Below, piece by piece: positions 1-8,204 of a DNA stretch of 64,000 nucleotides. The notes below the pieces were generated by a model. The model had not been told where the DNA came from. It saw only the letters and a list, made by a program, of their open reading frames with translations, and made no database searches. The stretch lies in the NCBI RefSeq assembly GCF_000420725.1, contig NZ_ATVM01000002.1, positions 62,001 through 126,000 on the forward strand, in the 5' to 3' direction. How positions within the stretch are numbered: position 1 is the first letter of the stretch; each line of letters opens with the position of its first letter. Position numbers and translations under genes: made by a program. The DNA is from Marinococcus halotolerans DSM 16375 (GTDB taxonomy: Bacteria; Bacillota; Bacilli; Bacillales; Marinococcaceae).

Positions 1-448
1 CTGACACCTTCCAGCCTGAGTTTTTAAACGTAATCGTAGCAACGGTTACTTTTTCGCACCGGACGATCAGCTGCTCGTGGCGGTTCTGGTAGATTTCAAG
101 CTGTTCATTGTCAATGTGGCCCTTTACATGAAAACGAAAGTAAGGGAAAAATATTTGGTCGCGCAGCTCAATTTCATCTGCCCCGCTGCATGGCTGAAAC
201 ATATAATGATAGCGGAGACGCCGGTGCATCTTACCTTTTTTCACACCCATGGCCATCCTTGTTTGGCCGTGAGTATCTTTAAACCGGTACGCGTCTCCGG
301 TACGCATATGGTCTGTGTTAACGTCGATGGTTTTGGCGTCGGCACGCTCAAGCAGGCCGACCGTTTCCCCTCCGTGGTTGTAGACTGAAACTGAATTGTG
401 GGAGGAAAAGAAAAGTATATCGTTAAAGATCCACTCCTGATTCTGCAT
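1..448 (-). CDS. Unrecognised protein, 3' part cut by the window edge
   Basis: An open frame of about 149 codons starts at ATG 448 and runs off the left edge without a stop, so the C-terminus is missing. A GGGGGG ribosome binding site lies about ten bases upstream. The protein begins MQNQEWIFNDILFFSSHNSV and is rich in short beta-prone segments such as VSVYNHGGETVGLLER and FPYFRFHVKGHI, with no membrane segment or signal peptide. I do not recognise the family; a compact beta-barrel (LURP/tubby-like) fold is a guess only. Frames on the other strand over the same bases have poor starts and look like shadows. It is divergent from the peptidase gene at 659, leaving about 210 bp for two promoters. 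Confidence 0.6.
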   Translation of the reverse strand, partial: MQNQEWIFNDILFFSSHNSVSVYNHGGETVGLLERADAKTIDVNTDHMRTGDAYRFKDTHGQTRMAMGVKKGKMHRRLRYHYMFQPCSGADEIELRDQIFFPYFRFHVKGHIDNEQLEIYQNRHEQLIVRCEKVTVATITFKNSGWKVS

Positions 449-658
449 AGATGCTGTCCCCCCTTTATGGTTCGCGCGGCATGCGCTAAACCACCCCGCT
501 GTTTATCTATGTATGTGTACGCCTTCAAAAAGGGTATCGTTTCACTTATCGTTGTCATTATTTCCCGTTTTTGCCTTTAGGCAAACCCTGGGGAAAGAAG
601 GAACGGCTGGAAAGCATCTAAAAAATTGTGCGATACTAAAGAAAAAGGAGGTCAAAAA

Positions 659-1750
659 ATGAAGGCGGTAACCGAAGCATGGACCCGGGCATTAAAAGCA
701 CGGGAGGAGGACGCAGCCGTTCTCACGAACCCGGCTGATATTTACTATGCGAGTGGCTTTTACACAGACCCGCATGAACGGCTGTTGATGCTTATTCTTT
801 TTCAGGAGGGAGAGCCGGTGCTTGTCTGTCCGGAAATGGAAAGGGCGCTGGTGGAAACAAGCGGATGGCACGGGAGCATTGTTACCTACACCGATAGTGA
901 AGACCCGTGGGACATTGTGAAAAAAGCACTTCACACACAGATGCCGAACCCATTCCGGATTGCGGTGCAAAAAACCTATTTATCCGTTGCCCGGTTTGAA
1001 AGGCTGCAGCACATCTATCCGGGAGTCCGCTATACAGACTTTGAGCGGGTGATTGTGCAGAGTCGCCAGGTGAAATCGCCGGAGGAGCTGACGCAAATCC
1101 AGCACGCAGTCGATATTGCTGAACGGGCGCTTGAAATCGTCGCAGGCGGGCTCCAGGAAGGAGTGACCGAGCGGCAGGTTGTTCATCAGCTGGAAGAGGC
1201 GATGAAGCAGGAAGGAGCAGACGGGGCGGCTTTTGGTACAATCGTCCTGTTTGGAGAAAAAAGCGCTTATCCACACGGCGTGCCGTCAGAAGCACAGCTG
1301 CAAAAGGGCGACCTGATTCTGGTGGATCTCGGCGCACGGTACGGACGCTTCTGCTCGGATATGACGCGTACCTGGATATTTGGCGGAGCGGATAAAATTG
1401 CGCTGGAACGCCTCGAGCTCGTATCAGAAGCGAAAGCAGAAGCGATAAAGGCGTGCCGGGACGGCAGGCGCATCGGGGATGTGGACAAAGCCGCCCGGGA
1501 CGTGCTGACAGAAGCCGGCTATGGTGATCATTTTATTACCCGTGTTGGTCATGGTCTCGGCATGGATGTGCACGAAGCACCGTCGATTCACGGCGGCAAC
1601 AACAACCTGCTGGAAGCCGGGATGGTGCTCACCATTGAACCGGGCATTTATATTGAAGGCTGGGGCGGCATCCGCCTGGAGGACGATGTGGTTGTCAGCA
1701 GGCAGGGCGGGGAAATCATGAACCGTCTGGAAACGCTTTTAAGCAAATAG
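659..1750 (+). CDS. M24B family Xaa-Pro dipeptidase/aminopeptidase
   Basis: This 363-residue cytoplasmic metallopeptidase should release residues N-terminal to proline in peptide turnover. The N-terminal creatinase-like domain covers about residues 1-125 and the pita-bread catalytic domain the rest. The five metal ligands are visible: Asp in LVDLGARY (near 222), Asp in CSDMTRTW (near 234), His in GHGLGMDVHE (near 296), Glu in TIEPGIY (near 326) and Glu in IRLEDDVV (near 340). The start at 659 was chosen because AAAGGAGG sits just upstream; the frame stays open upstream to 626 without a better site. Length is normal for the YqhT/PepQ group. It is monocistronic, ending in a strong hairpin. The exact substrate (dipeptide or longer peptide) cannot be read from sequence. 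Confidence 0.9.
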   Translation: MKAVTEAWTRALKAREEDAAVLTNPADIYYASGFYTDPHERLLMLILFQEGEPVLVCPEMERALVETSGWHGSIVTYTDSEDPWDIVKKALHTQMPNPFRIAVQKTYLSVARFERLQHIYPGVRYTDFERVIVQSRQVKSPEELTQIQHAVDIAERALEIVAGGLQEGVTERQVVHQLEEAMKQEGADGAAFGTIVLFGEKSAYPHGVPSEAQLQKGDLILVDLGARYGRFCSDMTRTWIFGGADKIALERLELVSEAKAEAIKACRDGRRIGDVDKAARDVLTEAGYGDHFITRVGHGLGMDVHEAPSIHGGNNNLLEAGMVLTIEPGIYIEGWGGIRLEDDVVVSRQGGEIMNRLETLLSK

Positions 1751-1765
1751 GAGCTGTCATACAAG

Positions 1766-1798
1766 AAGGGCCTGGACGCATATTGCGCCCAGGCCCTT
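1766..1798. terminator. Bidirectional intrinsic terminator
   Basis: A 15-bp stem (AAGGGCCTGGACGCA paired with TGCGCCCAGGCCCTT, one mismatch) with a 3-base loop and T-run lies between the convergent peptidase and hydrolase genes. Confidence 0.9.
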
Positions 1799-1806
1799 TT
1801 CGTTGT

Positions 1807-2799
1807 TTACGTACGGCTGTACGTATCGATAAAAGCAGTCAGGGAACGGAATGTCTGCCGGGCGGCAGGCTTATCCATTTGAAACTGGTATTCGTGTTCA
1901 ACCGGTGTTTCATCCTTGTCGTAAAAGATGTCCCGAACGGGCACGCGGCGGCTTAATAGGGCAGCGAGCCGGCGTCCCTGGGTGTCGAAGGAGTTTTTAT
2001 TGCCGTCTGTAATAAATGTCGGGGCGAATTTTTCCGGCGGGCGCTGCAGCATCGATATTTCCGTAAGTGCCGGGGTGTCCTCCCAATTGTACGTGCCGAT
2101 GTATGCCCATCCGATACGCTTGAACAGGAAGCGGTTGAACCACCCGAGCGGTGCGCCGGCGATCTGGCGAAGGTCATACGGACCGCAGAAGAGCAGCACG
2201 CCCTTAATATAAAGCGGATCAATATGCCGTCTTACCGGCACCCACGGGGAGTACCCCTCGTTCAGCTGGATGGCCGCATACTGGGAGACAATCTGTGCGC
2301 CGGCCGAGTCCCCGGCGAAAAAAATATTCGTCAGATCAATGCCGTAGTCCCCGGCGTGCCGTTTAATATAGCGGTACGCTTCATCGAGCTGGATTAATGG
2401 CGCCGGATAAGCGGCGGACGGGGCGAGTTCGTAATTAATGTTAATCACATTGTAGCCGGAGGCAGCCAGGTAGGTGGCGTATTTGGAAGCATCCTGCTTA
2501 TCGCCTCCGACGTAAGCGCCGCCGTGCATCCAAAAAATGACCGGCGTTTTTTCTTCTTTTTTTGTCGTTAAAATAATATCGAGCCGTCCGTTACGGTATT
2601 GGGATTCGTAGTCAATATCCTGGTACTGGACCGTTTGTTCGGCTGCTTCGGCAAAGTCGGGAGCTTCAGTTTCAAGCCCACCCTTAAAGGCCTGTCTAAC
2701 ATACCAGGCGGCCGGTCGCGGTGAAAAGAACGCATAGGCAGCAGCTGCAGCGATCAGCCCGCAGGCGCCAAGGCCTGTCTGTTTGACTAGTTTGTGCAT
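1807..2799 (-). CDS. Membrane-anchored alpha/beta hydrolase (BD-FAE/carboxylesterase-like)
   Basis: This 330-residue hydrolase belongs to the HSL/carboxylesterase side of the alpha/beta fold. A hydrophobic stretch near residues 8-25 (GACGLIAAAAAYAFF) suggests an N-terminal signal anchor, so the enzyme probably faces outward. The oxyanion motif HGGAYVGG is near residue 93 and the nucleophile elbow GDSAG near 161; the C-terminal region supplies the Asp (ITDGN area) and His (VEHEYQF area). Of two in-frame ATGs, 2805 is only three bases from AAGGAG while 2799 is nine bases away, so 2799 is preferred. Substrate is unknown. A cre-like sequence lies just upstream at 2825, which would suit carbon-regulated expression. 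It shares a terminator with the peptidase gene. Confidence 0.85.
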   Translation of the reverse strand: MHKLVKQTGLGACGLIAAAAAYAFFSPRPAAWYVRQAFKGGLETEAPDFAEAAEQTVQYQDIDYESQYRNGRLDIILTTKKEEKTPVIFWMHGGAYVGGDKQDASKYATYLAASGYNVININYELAPSAAYPAPLIQLDEAYRYIKRHAGDYGIDLTNIFFAGDSAGAQIVSQYAAIQLNEGYSPWVPVRRHIDPLYIKGVLLFCGPYDLRQIAGAPLGWFNRFLFKRIGWAYIGTYNWEDTPALTEISMLQRPPEKFAPTFITDGNKNSFDTQGRRLAALLSRRVPVRDIFYDKDETPVEHEYQFQMDKPAARQTFRSLTAFIDTYSRT

Positions 2800-2824
2800 A
2801 AACATCTTCTCCTTGTATAAGTTT

Positions 2825-2838
2825 TGTAAACGTTAACT
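2825..2838 (-). promoter_or_regulatory. Possible CcpA cre box for the hydrolase at 1807
   Basis: TGTAAACGTTAACT matches the cre consensus TGWNANCGNTNWCA except at the last base. It lies about 25 bp upstream of the hydrolase start. Inferred from sequence only. Confidence 0.4.
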
Positions 2839-2889
2839 TCTACGTACGTTACTGTATTCCCTTCTCAGGAAAAATTTAGACATTTTATT

Positions 2890-2951
2890 ATTCAAAAGAA
2901 CGTTTGAATAAAAGAGTGAAAGTGGTATAATATAGTCAAAAGAAGGTTTGA
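2890..2951 (+). promoter_or_regulatory. czcD promoter with two inverted-repeat operators
   Basis: A promoter is visible: TTGAAT (2904-2909), a 16-bp spacer and TATAAT (2926-2931). Two related dyads flank it. ATTCAAA-N6-TTTGAAT spans 2890-2909 and covers the -35 box; TCAAA-N6-TTTGA spans 2936-2951, just after the -10 box. Their centres are 44 bp apart, about four helical turns. This arrangement suits a dimeric metal-sensing repressor of the ArsR/SmtB type, but no regulator gene is adjacent, so the binder is inferred. Confidence 0.6.
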
Positions 2952-2984
2952 ATATAAAAGATAAAGAAACAGGGAGGAGAAACT

Positions 2985-3887
2985 ATGTCACATGAAGGGC
3001 ACAGCCATGATCACGGCACCACAAATCAAACGGCCCTGAAGTGGTCATTTATTTTAATTACCGTTTTTATGGTCGTCGAAGTAATCGGCGGCCTGTGGAC
3101 GAACAGTCTGGCGCTGCTTTCTGACGCTGGGCATATGCTGAGTGATTCAGCGGCGCTCGGCCTCAGCTTTGCAGCTATATGGTATGGCAAGCGCAGCGCC
3201 AACTCATCGAAAACTTACGGCTACCGCCGGTTTGAGGTGCTGGCGGCGTTTATTAACGGTCTCGCGCTGATGGTGATTGCCGTGTATATTACGTATGAAG
3301 GCATTCAGCGTTTAATGGATCCGCCGTCTGTAATCAGTACGGGGATGCTCATCGTGGCCACCATCGGCCTGATCGTAAATATTGTTGTGGCCCGCATTCT
3401 TCACAGCGGGGACAATCATGATAATTTAAACGTCCGGAGTGCCTTTCTGCATGTGCTTGGCGACCTGCTCGGCTCGGTAGGCGCCATCGCAGCTGCGATT
3501 TTAATCATGCTGTTTGGCTGGAGCCTGGCTGACCCGATCGCCAGCATGATCGTTGCGGTGCTTGTTTTTATCAGTGGTCTGCGGGTGCTGCGGGATTCGG
3601 TGCACGTACTTATGGAAGGTGCGCCGGAAGGAATCGATACGAAGCAGATCAAAGAACAGCTGATGACCGTCGATCATGTCAAAGATGTTCACGACCTTCA
3701 CGTCTGGTCGATTACGTCAGACTTCCCAGCTCTCAGCTGCCACCTGGTTGTTAAAGAAGATACGAGCCAGCAGGAGGCGCTGAAAAACGCCAATGAGCTG
3801 CTGCACAGGGAGTACGGCATCCACCATACGACTATCCAGATTGACATGGAGAACCGCGATATCTGCGAAGACACGATCTGTAACTAA
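2985..3887 (+). CDS. czcD: Cation diffusion facilitator, zinc/cobalt/cadmium exporter CzcD-type
   Basis: This 300-residue inner-membrane antiporter should export Zn2+ and related divalent metals in exchange for H+ or K+. The N-terminus is His-rich (HEGHSHDHG, residues 3-11), followed by six predicted membrane segments. The two metal-site HxxxD motifs are present: SDAGHMLSD in TM2 and HVLGDLLG in TM5. The cytoplasmic C-terminal ferredoxin-like domain (about 210-300) contains DVHDLHVWSI, typical of the family. Length is normal. The ATG follows GGAGGAGAAACT. It is monocistronic behind a double dyad operator, consistent with metal induction. The metal preference cannot be fixed from sequence alone. 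Confidence 0.93.
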   Translation: MSHEGHSHDHGTTNQTALKWSFILITVFMVVEVIGGLWTNSLALLSDAGHMLSDSAALGLSFAAIWYGKRSANSSKTYGYRRFEVLAAFINGLALMVIAVYITYEGIQRLMDPPSVISTGMLIVATIGLIVNIVVARILHSGDNHDNLNVRSAFLHVLGDLLGSVGAIAAAILIMLFGWSLADPIASMIVAVLVFISGLRVLRDSVHVLMEGAPEGIDTKQIKEQLMTVDHVKDVHDLHVWSITSDFPALSCHLVVKEDTSQQEALKNANELLHREYGIHHTTIQIDMENRDICEDTICN

Positions 3888-3891
3888 AAAA

Positions 3892-3912
3892 GCCGCCCGG
3901 GTGAAGGGCGGC
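3892..3912 (-). terminator. Terminator for the hydrolase at 3951
   Basis: GCCGCCC pairs with GGGCGGC around a 7-base loop; the T-run (TTTTTT) lies on the minus-strand 3' side, so it serves the leftward gene. Confidence 0.75.
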
Positions 3913-3922
3913 GGTGCATGAC

Positions 3923-3944
3923 CCGGCCGTTACCGAACGGTCGG
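3923..3944 (+). terminator. Terminator for czcD
   Basis: CCGGCCGTT pairs with AACGGTCGG around ACCG, followed by TTTCTTTT on the plus strand. It sits beside a separate hairpin that serves the opposite strand. Confidence 0.75.
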
Positions 3945-3950
3945 TTTCTT

Positions 3951-4841
3951 TTATTTAAAGGCACGCTTAAGCGCATGGATGATTGTAGTCCACGCCTCGA
4001 GTGCGGTTTCTTCATTGCCCATATGCGTAAATCCGTGGCTGGTCGCAGAAAATGGATAATGCTGCACCGGAACGCCGGCTTTTTCCAGGCGGTTCACGTA
4101 CTGGGTTGCTTCTCTTGCGAGCGAATCGTATTCAGCGGTAATGACAAGCGCCGGGGGCAGGCCTTCGAGATGTTCGGCATACAACGGCGAGGCGTAAGGG
4201 TGACGGGCGTCCTGGGGTGTCTGCAGGTAGCTGTCGTTAAAAATCTGCGCAATGTACGGCGGGATGGCGGTCGAATACGCCGGTTTTTCATAGGGATCCG
4301 TCTGCAGGTCGAGTACGGGGTAGTCAAGAATCTGCAGCTTTGGGAGCCTGTGGCCGGTATCGCGCAGCATCATGCTCGCGGTGGCGGCAAGATTGCCTCC
4401 GGCGCTGTGGCCGCCGAGCACGTAGTTATCCATCTGCAGTGAAAGGCGTCCGGCTTGCGCGGTCAGCCATTCAACAATCTCAAACACCTCAAGCACCGGA
4501 GCCGGGAAGCGGGTCTTTGGTGCGAGGTGGTAGTCTACGTTTACCACCACACAAGCCGCTTCGGCGGCAATGTATCTGCACCAGCCCTGGTCTTCACCGG
4601 AGCTGCCCATCACAAATCCGCCTCCGTGCAGGTTGATATACACCGGAAGCTTTTTGGAAACGTCCGCGATCGGATAATAAATATGTACCGGCGTAGCTCC
4701 AGGGGTTGTTTCGACCAGGTAGGAGAAGGTGCTGACCGAATCCGCCGGCGGTGGGGTAATATACGACTGGGACTGCTGGCTGACACGTTTTTGAAAAGAG
4801 CGCAGCATTGCTGCCTGCGTAGACGTTTTCCATTTGGCCAT
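3951..4841 (-). CDS. Alpha/beta hydrolase, hormone-sensitive lipase (family IV) type
   Basis: This 296-residue cytoplasmic esterase/lipase shows the HSL oxyanion motif HGGGFVMG (near residue 70), the nucleophile elbow GGHSAGG (near 142), and the acid/base pair in TAEYDSLA (Asp near 238) and SATSHGF (His near 265). The start at 4841 (MAKWKTS) follows GGAAAGGAAG; the frame is open further upstream to 4913 without a ribosome binding site. Length is normal for family IV. It is unrelated in sequence detail to the anchored hydrolase at 1807, so the two are neighbours rather than a tandem duplication. The natural ester substrate is unknown. Confidence 0.88.
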   Translation of the reverse strand: MAKWKTSTQAAMLRSFQKRVSQQSQSYITPPPADSVSTFSYLVETTPGATPVHIYYPIADVSKKLPVYINLHGGGFVMGSSGEDQGWCRYIAAEAACVVVNVDYHLAPKTRFPAPVLEVFEIVEWLTAQAGRLSLQMDNYVLGGHSAGGNLAATASMMLRDTGHRLPKLQILDYPVLDLQTDPYEKPAYSTAIPPYIAQIFNDSYLQTPQDARHPYASPLYAEHLEGLPPALVITAEYDSLAREATQYVNRLEKAGVPVQHYPFSATSHGFTHMGNEETALEAWTTIIHALKRAFK

Positions 4842-4936
4842 AAGTAACTGCTTCCTTTCCTGAAAAGTATTAAAAATCATATTCCTGTTTTTAGGCAGAA
4901 ATAAACAAGACACGCCTGCATAAGGCGTGCCCCGCT

Positions 4937-5239
4937 TTAAATTTCTTTTTCGCGCTGATATCCAAAGGCTTCAACAAGCAGCCAGATGCCGGTGAGGATG
5001 TGCATAAACATACCGACAACCGGGATATAGGCGACGACTGACGTAATGATGCCGAGAATGTTGCCGCTTTTCTTTTGCTTATCATAAATAGACGCAATAA
5101 GAGCGATAATATGGACGACAAGCATAATCTGCAGCGGCAGGTACCCTGTGCCGACAATAATGAGCCCGCCGATAATCGGGATACCGAGAAACAGTTCAAT
5201 CCCGCCGGTGACCCATTTGAGTATCCGGGACGTTTCCAT
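4937..5239 (-). CDS. Small membrane protein of unknown function
   Basis: A 100-residue hydrophobic protein with three or four predicted membrane segments: about residues 12-30 (GGIELFLGIPIIGGLIIVG), 33-50, 60-75 (LGIITSVVAYIPVVGMF) and 78-92. The start at 5239 is well supported by AAAAGGAGGCAACC upstream. The C-terminus is charged (YQREKEI). It lies 95 bp upstream of the family IV hydrolase on the same strand and may be cotranscribed with it. I recognise no family; it resembles short DUF-type integral membrane proteins of Bacillaceae only in general character. Confidence 0.7.
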   Translation of the reverse strand: METSRILKWVTGGIELFLGIPIIGGLIIVGTGYLPLQIMLVVHIIALIASIYDKQKKSGNILGIITSVVAYIPVVGMFMHILTGIWLLVEAFGYQREKEI

Positions 5240-5538
5240 GAATGGTTGCCTCCTTTTGATGTGCGTATACCACTATACGTCCTTTCCCTGTAAAAGGTTT
5301 CGTTACGCATATAAACGCAAAAGGGCTGATTGCTATGGAGAATAAAAAATCAATGTTAAGATAAAAGAGTATATTATTATGTACCAATTTCCCCGTTTGA
5401 TGCAGACGTGTGCTGCATTCTTCCGTATCAATTCCTGACGCGCTGTGAAGCAGCGTATGAGCTTTCCCTAATAAGACACCGTAAAACTATAAAACATAAC
5501 GCATGCAAAGGCATGCGTCATGAAAGGAACGAAACATA
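5240..5538 (+). promoter_or_regulatory. Divergent promoter region and structured leader of the K+/H+ antiporter
   Basis: This 299-bp stretch holds no gene. AT-rich sequence around 5360-5380 offers -10-like boxes. Downstream are three short hairpins: TGCAG/CTGCA (5401-5417), CGCTG/CAGCG (5441-5455) and a perfect ACGCATGC-AAAG-GCATGCGT (5499-5518) ending three bases before the ribosome binding site GAAAGGAAC. A structured 5' UTR is likely. No known riboswitch consensus, including the c-di-AMP ydaO type, was recognised. Confidence 0.45.
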
Positions 5539-7032
5539 TTGGATTTTTTGGAAGCAAACGATGGAGTCGTTCTGCTTGTCGGTTTACTGCTGGTGGCCGG
5601 CATTGTTGTGGCTAAATTTTCGAACCGGCTCGGGCTGCCGGCTCTGGTGCTGTTTATTCTGATCGGCATGCTGATCGGAAGCGATGGCCTGGAAATCGTT
5701 TATTTTGATAATGCCGAAATAGCCCAGCTGGTCGGTATATTTGCCCTAGTGATTATCCTGTTTGAGGGCGGCCTGCAGACAAAATGGTCAACGGTGCGCC
5801 GGGTGGCGGTGCCGTCCATTTCGCTTGCGACCGCGGGCGTAGTGATCACCTCCTTGTGTGTTGGGGGCACGGCGTACCTGCTGCTCGACTTTACCTGGTA
5901 TGAAGCGCTGCTTCTCGGGTCCATTGTCGGTTCCACTGACGCGGCAGCCGTGTTTGCTGCCCTGAAGGAGAGAAATATTAAAGCCAAGCTCGGGGCAACA
6001 CTTGAAGCCGAGTCGGGAACGAACGACCCGATGGCCGTTTTTTTAACAATATCCTTTATTGAACTCCTTACAAATGCGGATGCCAACATCTGGATGCTCA
6101 TTCCGTCATTTTTCTGGCAGATCGGCGCCGGTATTATTTTCGGTCTGCTGTTCGGCCGCTTCGCTTCGTTTGCGATTAACCATATCGGCCTTGAATCAAG
6201 TGGTCTGTACCCGATCTTTTCAGTAGCCTTTGCGCTTCTGGCCTACAGCGTGACGGCGGCCGTTGGAGCGAGCGGGTTTTTGGCAGTATACATAGCTGCG
6301 CTTGTAATCGGCAACTCGGAGCTGACGTTTCGCTACTCGATCTTTCAGTTTAATGAAGGCTTCGCCTGGATGAGTCAGATTCTGATGTTTATTATTCTTG
6401 GTCTGCTTGCTTTTCCGGGCCAGGTGTTTACGGCAGATGTGATGCTTGCCGGTATTGCGCTGTCCTTTGTCCTGATGTTTGTCGCACGGCCGCTTGCCGT
6501 CTTTATATCTACGGCATTTCTCGGCTATACGATAAAAGAACGGACGTTTTTATCCTGGGCAGGCCTGCGCGGAGCGGTGCCGATCGTCCTCGCAACGTTT
6601 CCGGTGGTTGCCGGTCTCGACAATGCCCAGCTGATTTTTAACCTCGTGTTTTTTATTGTGCTGACATCCGCGCTCATTCAGGGCTCGAGCATTTCCTACG
6701 TGGCGAAGCTTCTGCATCTGGTCGGGCCGAAAAAAGAAATACCGTACCACTCCATCGAGCTCGTCAGCATGGGCTCGGCCAACGCAGAAATGGTACAGTT
6801 TGAAGCGAGCGAGGAATCGGCGATTGTCGGTAAACAGCTGTATGAAATCAACTTTCCAAATGATGCAACTGTAAGCGCCATGGTGCGGAATAATGAACTC
6901 GTAACGCCGGGCGGAAATACCGAGATTCAGGAAGGGGACTTTCTGTACATTCTCGTTTCCAGACAGCAAAAGGACGATCTGCGGCGGCTGTTGAACCGCA
7001 AAAAGCACCCTGAGCCTAAGACGAGCCCTTAA
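5539..7032 (+). CDS. Potassium/proton antiporter, CPA1 (NhaP2) family with RCK_C domain
   Basis: This 497-residue antiporter has about 12-13 membrane segments over residues 1-390. The CPA1 ion-site signature is seen in GSTDAAAVFAAL and LEAESGTNDPMAVF (near residues 130-160), and LSWAGLRGAVPIVLA is the conserved late helix. A soluble RCK_C/TrkA-C domain covers about 405-485, which usually binds nucleotide or c-di-AMP and gates K+ flux. The start is TTG at 5539, chosen because GAAAGGAAC lies ten bases upstream and no ATG fits. It lacks the extra CorC domain of Escherichia coli NhaP2. Role: K+ and pH homeostasis, likely important in a salt- or alkali-adapted cell. It is monocistronic between a structured leader and a terminator. 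Confidence 0.9.
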   Translation: MDFLEANDGVVLLVGLLLVAGIVVAKFSNRLGLPALVLFILIGMLIGSDGLEIVYFDNAEIAQLVGIFALVIILFEGGLQTKWSTVRRVAVPSISLATAGVVITSLCVGGTAYLLLDFTWYEALLLGSIVGSTDAAAVFAALKERNIKAKLGATLEAESGTNDPMAVFLTISFIELLTNADANIWMLIPSFFWQIGAGIIFGLLFGRFASFAINHIGLESSGLYPIFSVAFALLAYSVTAAVGASGFLAVYIAALVIGNSELTFRYSIFQFNEGFAWMSQILMFIILGLLAFPGQVFTADVMLAGIALSFVLMFVARPLAVFISTAFLGYTIKERTFLSWAGLRGAVPIVLATFPVVAGLDNAQLIFNLVFFIVLTSALIQGSSISYVAKLLHLVGPKKEIPYHSIELVSMGSANAEMVQFEASEESAIVGKQLYEINFPNDATVSAMVRNNELVTPGGNTEIQEGDFLYILVSRQQKDDLRRLLNRKKHPEPKTSP

Positions 7033-7038
7033 TAGATC

Positions 7039-7062
7039 GCTGCCTTCCAGATGGAGGGCAGC
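7039..7062 (+). terminator. Terminator of the antiporter gene
   Basis: GCTGCCTTCC pairs imperfectly with GGAGGGCAGC around a short loop, followed by TTTTTT. Confidence 0.85.
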
Positions 7063-7196
7063 TTTTTTGTGAGGGAAGCGTTTGCACGAAATTTATTGAT
7101 ACAGCAAGCTTTCATTCGTTTTCATTCCTGCTGATTTGTATTAAGATAGAACACGTGCAGCTTCAGGAAAATAATGAAAGAACCGAGGCGAGACGG

Positions 7197-8147
7197 ATGT
7201 CTATTATTGATATAATTACGCCGGTGTTTATGATGGCCGTGATGGTGGTCATCGGCCTTGTCACCTCTAAAATGATTGACGTTTCGGTGGAAACGCGCCG
7301 TTTTATCTCCTTTGTGGCTATTAATTTCGCGCTTCCGGCCGTGGTGGTATACAGTATTTTTCAGCTGGATTTCAACAGCTCCACCTGGGCGTCGTTTGCG
7401 ATGATTTATGCATGTGCGCTCGGGCTCACATGGACCGGGATGGCTCTTGGCTATTCGATTGGGCGCTCGTTTCATTATACAGATATGGAGGCCCGCCAGC
7501 TTGCGATTGTATCGGGATGCGGCAATACCGGCTTTATCGGTATTCCGCTGATTACCATTTTGTTTGGCACCGAAGCAGGGTCGTATGCGGCGGTGTATGA
7601 TGCCGGAACCATGACGAGCGTGTTCACGATTGGTATTCTGCTGTTGAAGCCGGGGCGTTTTTCGTTCCGGCAGCTGACGGCGATTTTAAATACGCCGTTT
7701 TTGACGCTTGTCTGTTCGGTGGGGCTGGCCTCCGCCGGTGTTATGCTTCCGATGATTTTTCTCGAAACGATAAATACCATTTCGGGACTGGCTGCCCCGC
7801 TTGCGATGATTCTGATCGGGCTTTTGATTCCGACGATCACGTCTGCGAACTGGAAAATGGTGAAAACCGGGTACAAGCGGTTTATGGGCACAGCCGTACT
7901 GGTGAAGGTGTTTACCGTCCCGACGGCGGCCTGCCTCCTGGTATGGCTGCTTCCGATTCCTGAGCTTCTCGGTAAAATTATTATCGTGCAGGCGTCGATG
8001 CCAACCTTTACGCTTGCTACCGTGTTATTTGAACGCTACATTCACGGCGGCTCCAAGCAGCTCGGTATCGTAGCGCTGATTGCAACAACGGTCATCAGCC
8101 TTCTGCTGCTGCCGCTTACCGTGTTTATCGCCCAGCAGGTGGCCTGA
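7197..8147 (+). CDS. AEC (auxin efflux carrier) family permease, malate-permease-like
   Basis: A 316-residue membrane protein with about ten predicted helices arranged as two halves, typical of the AEC family. Characteristic family features are NFALPAVVVYSIF in the first half and SGCGNTGFIGIPLI (the conserved GNxGxxG/P element, near residues 103-116). Known members export or exchange dicarboxylates such as malate; the substrate here is not determined. The start at 7197 (MSIIDIITP) follows a modest GAGGCGAGA site; the frame continues upstream to a GTG at 7155 without a better site. It is monocistronic and ends in a strong bidirectional terminator. Confidence 0.85.
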   Translation: MSIIDIITPVFMMAVMVVIGLVTSKMIDVSVETRRFISFVAINFALPAVVVYSIFQLDFNSSTWASFAMIYACALGLTWTGMALGYSIGRSFHYTDMEARQLAIVSGCGNTGFIGIPLITILFGTEAGSYAAVYDAGTMTSVFTIGILLLKPGRFSFRQLTAILNTPFLTLVCSVGLASAGVMLPMIFLETINTISGLAAPLAMILIGLLIPTITSANWKMVKTGYKRFMGTAVLVKVFTVPTAACLLVWLLPIPELLGKIIIVQASMPTFTLATVLFERYIHGGSKQLGIVALIATTVISLLLLPLTVFIAQQVA

Positions 8148-8165
8148 TTAAATCTGAATAACGCA

Positions 8166-8195
8166 CAAAAACACCGGAGCCGCTCCGGTGTTTTT
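8166..8195. terminator. Bidirectional terminator
   Basis: ACACCGGAGC pairs with GCTCCGGTGT, flanked by A5 and T5 runs, between the convergent AEC permease and acetate symporter genes. Confidence 0.93.
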
Positions 8196-8204
8196 GTATG
8201 AAGG

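Noticed and set aside
77-580. Small open frames at 77-388 (+), 241-558 (-) and 398-580 (+)
   Set aside because: They overlap the better-supported partial minus-strand frame starting at 448, which has a clear ribosome site and runs off the edge.
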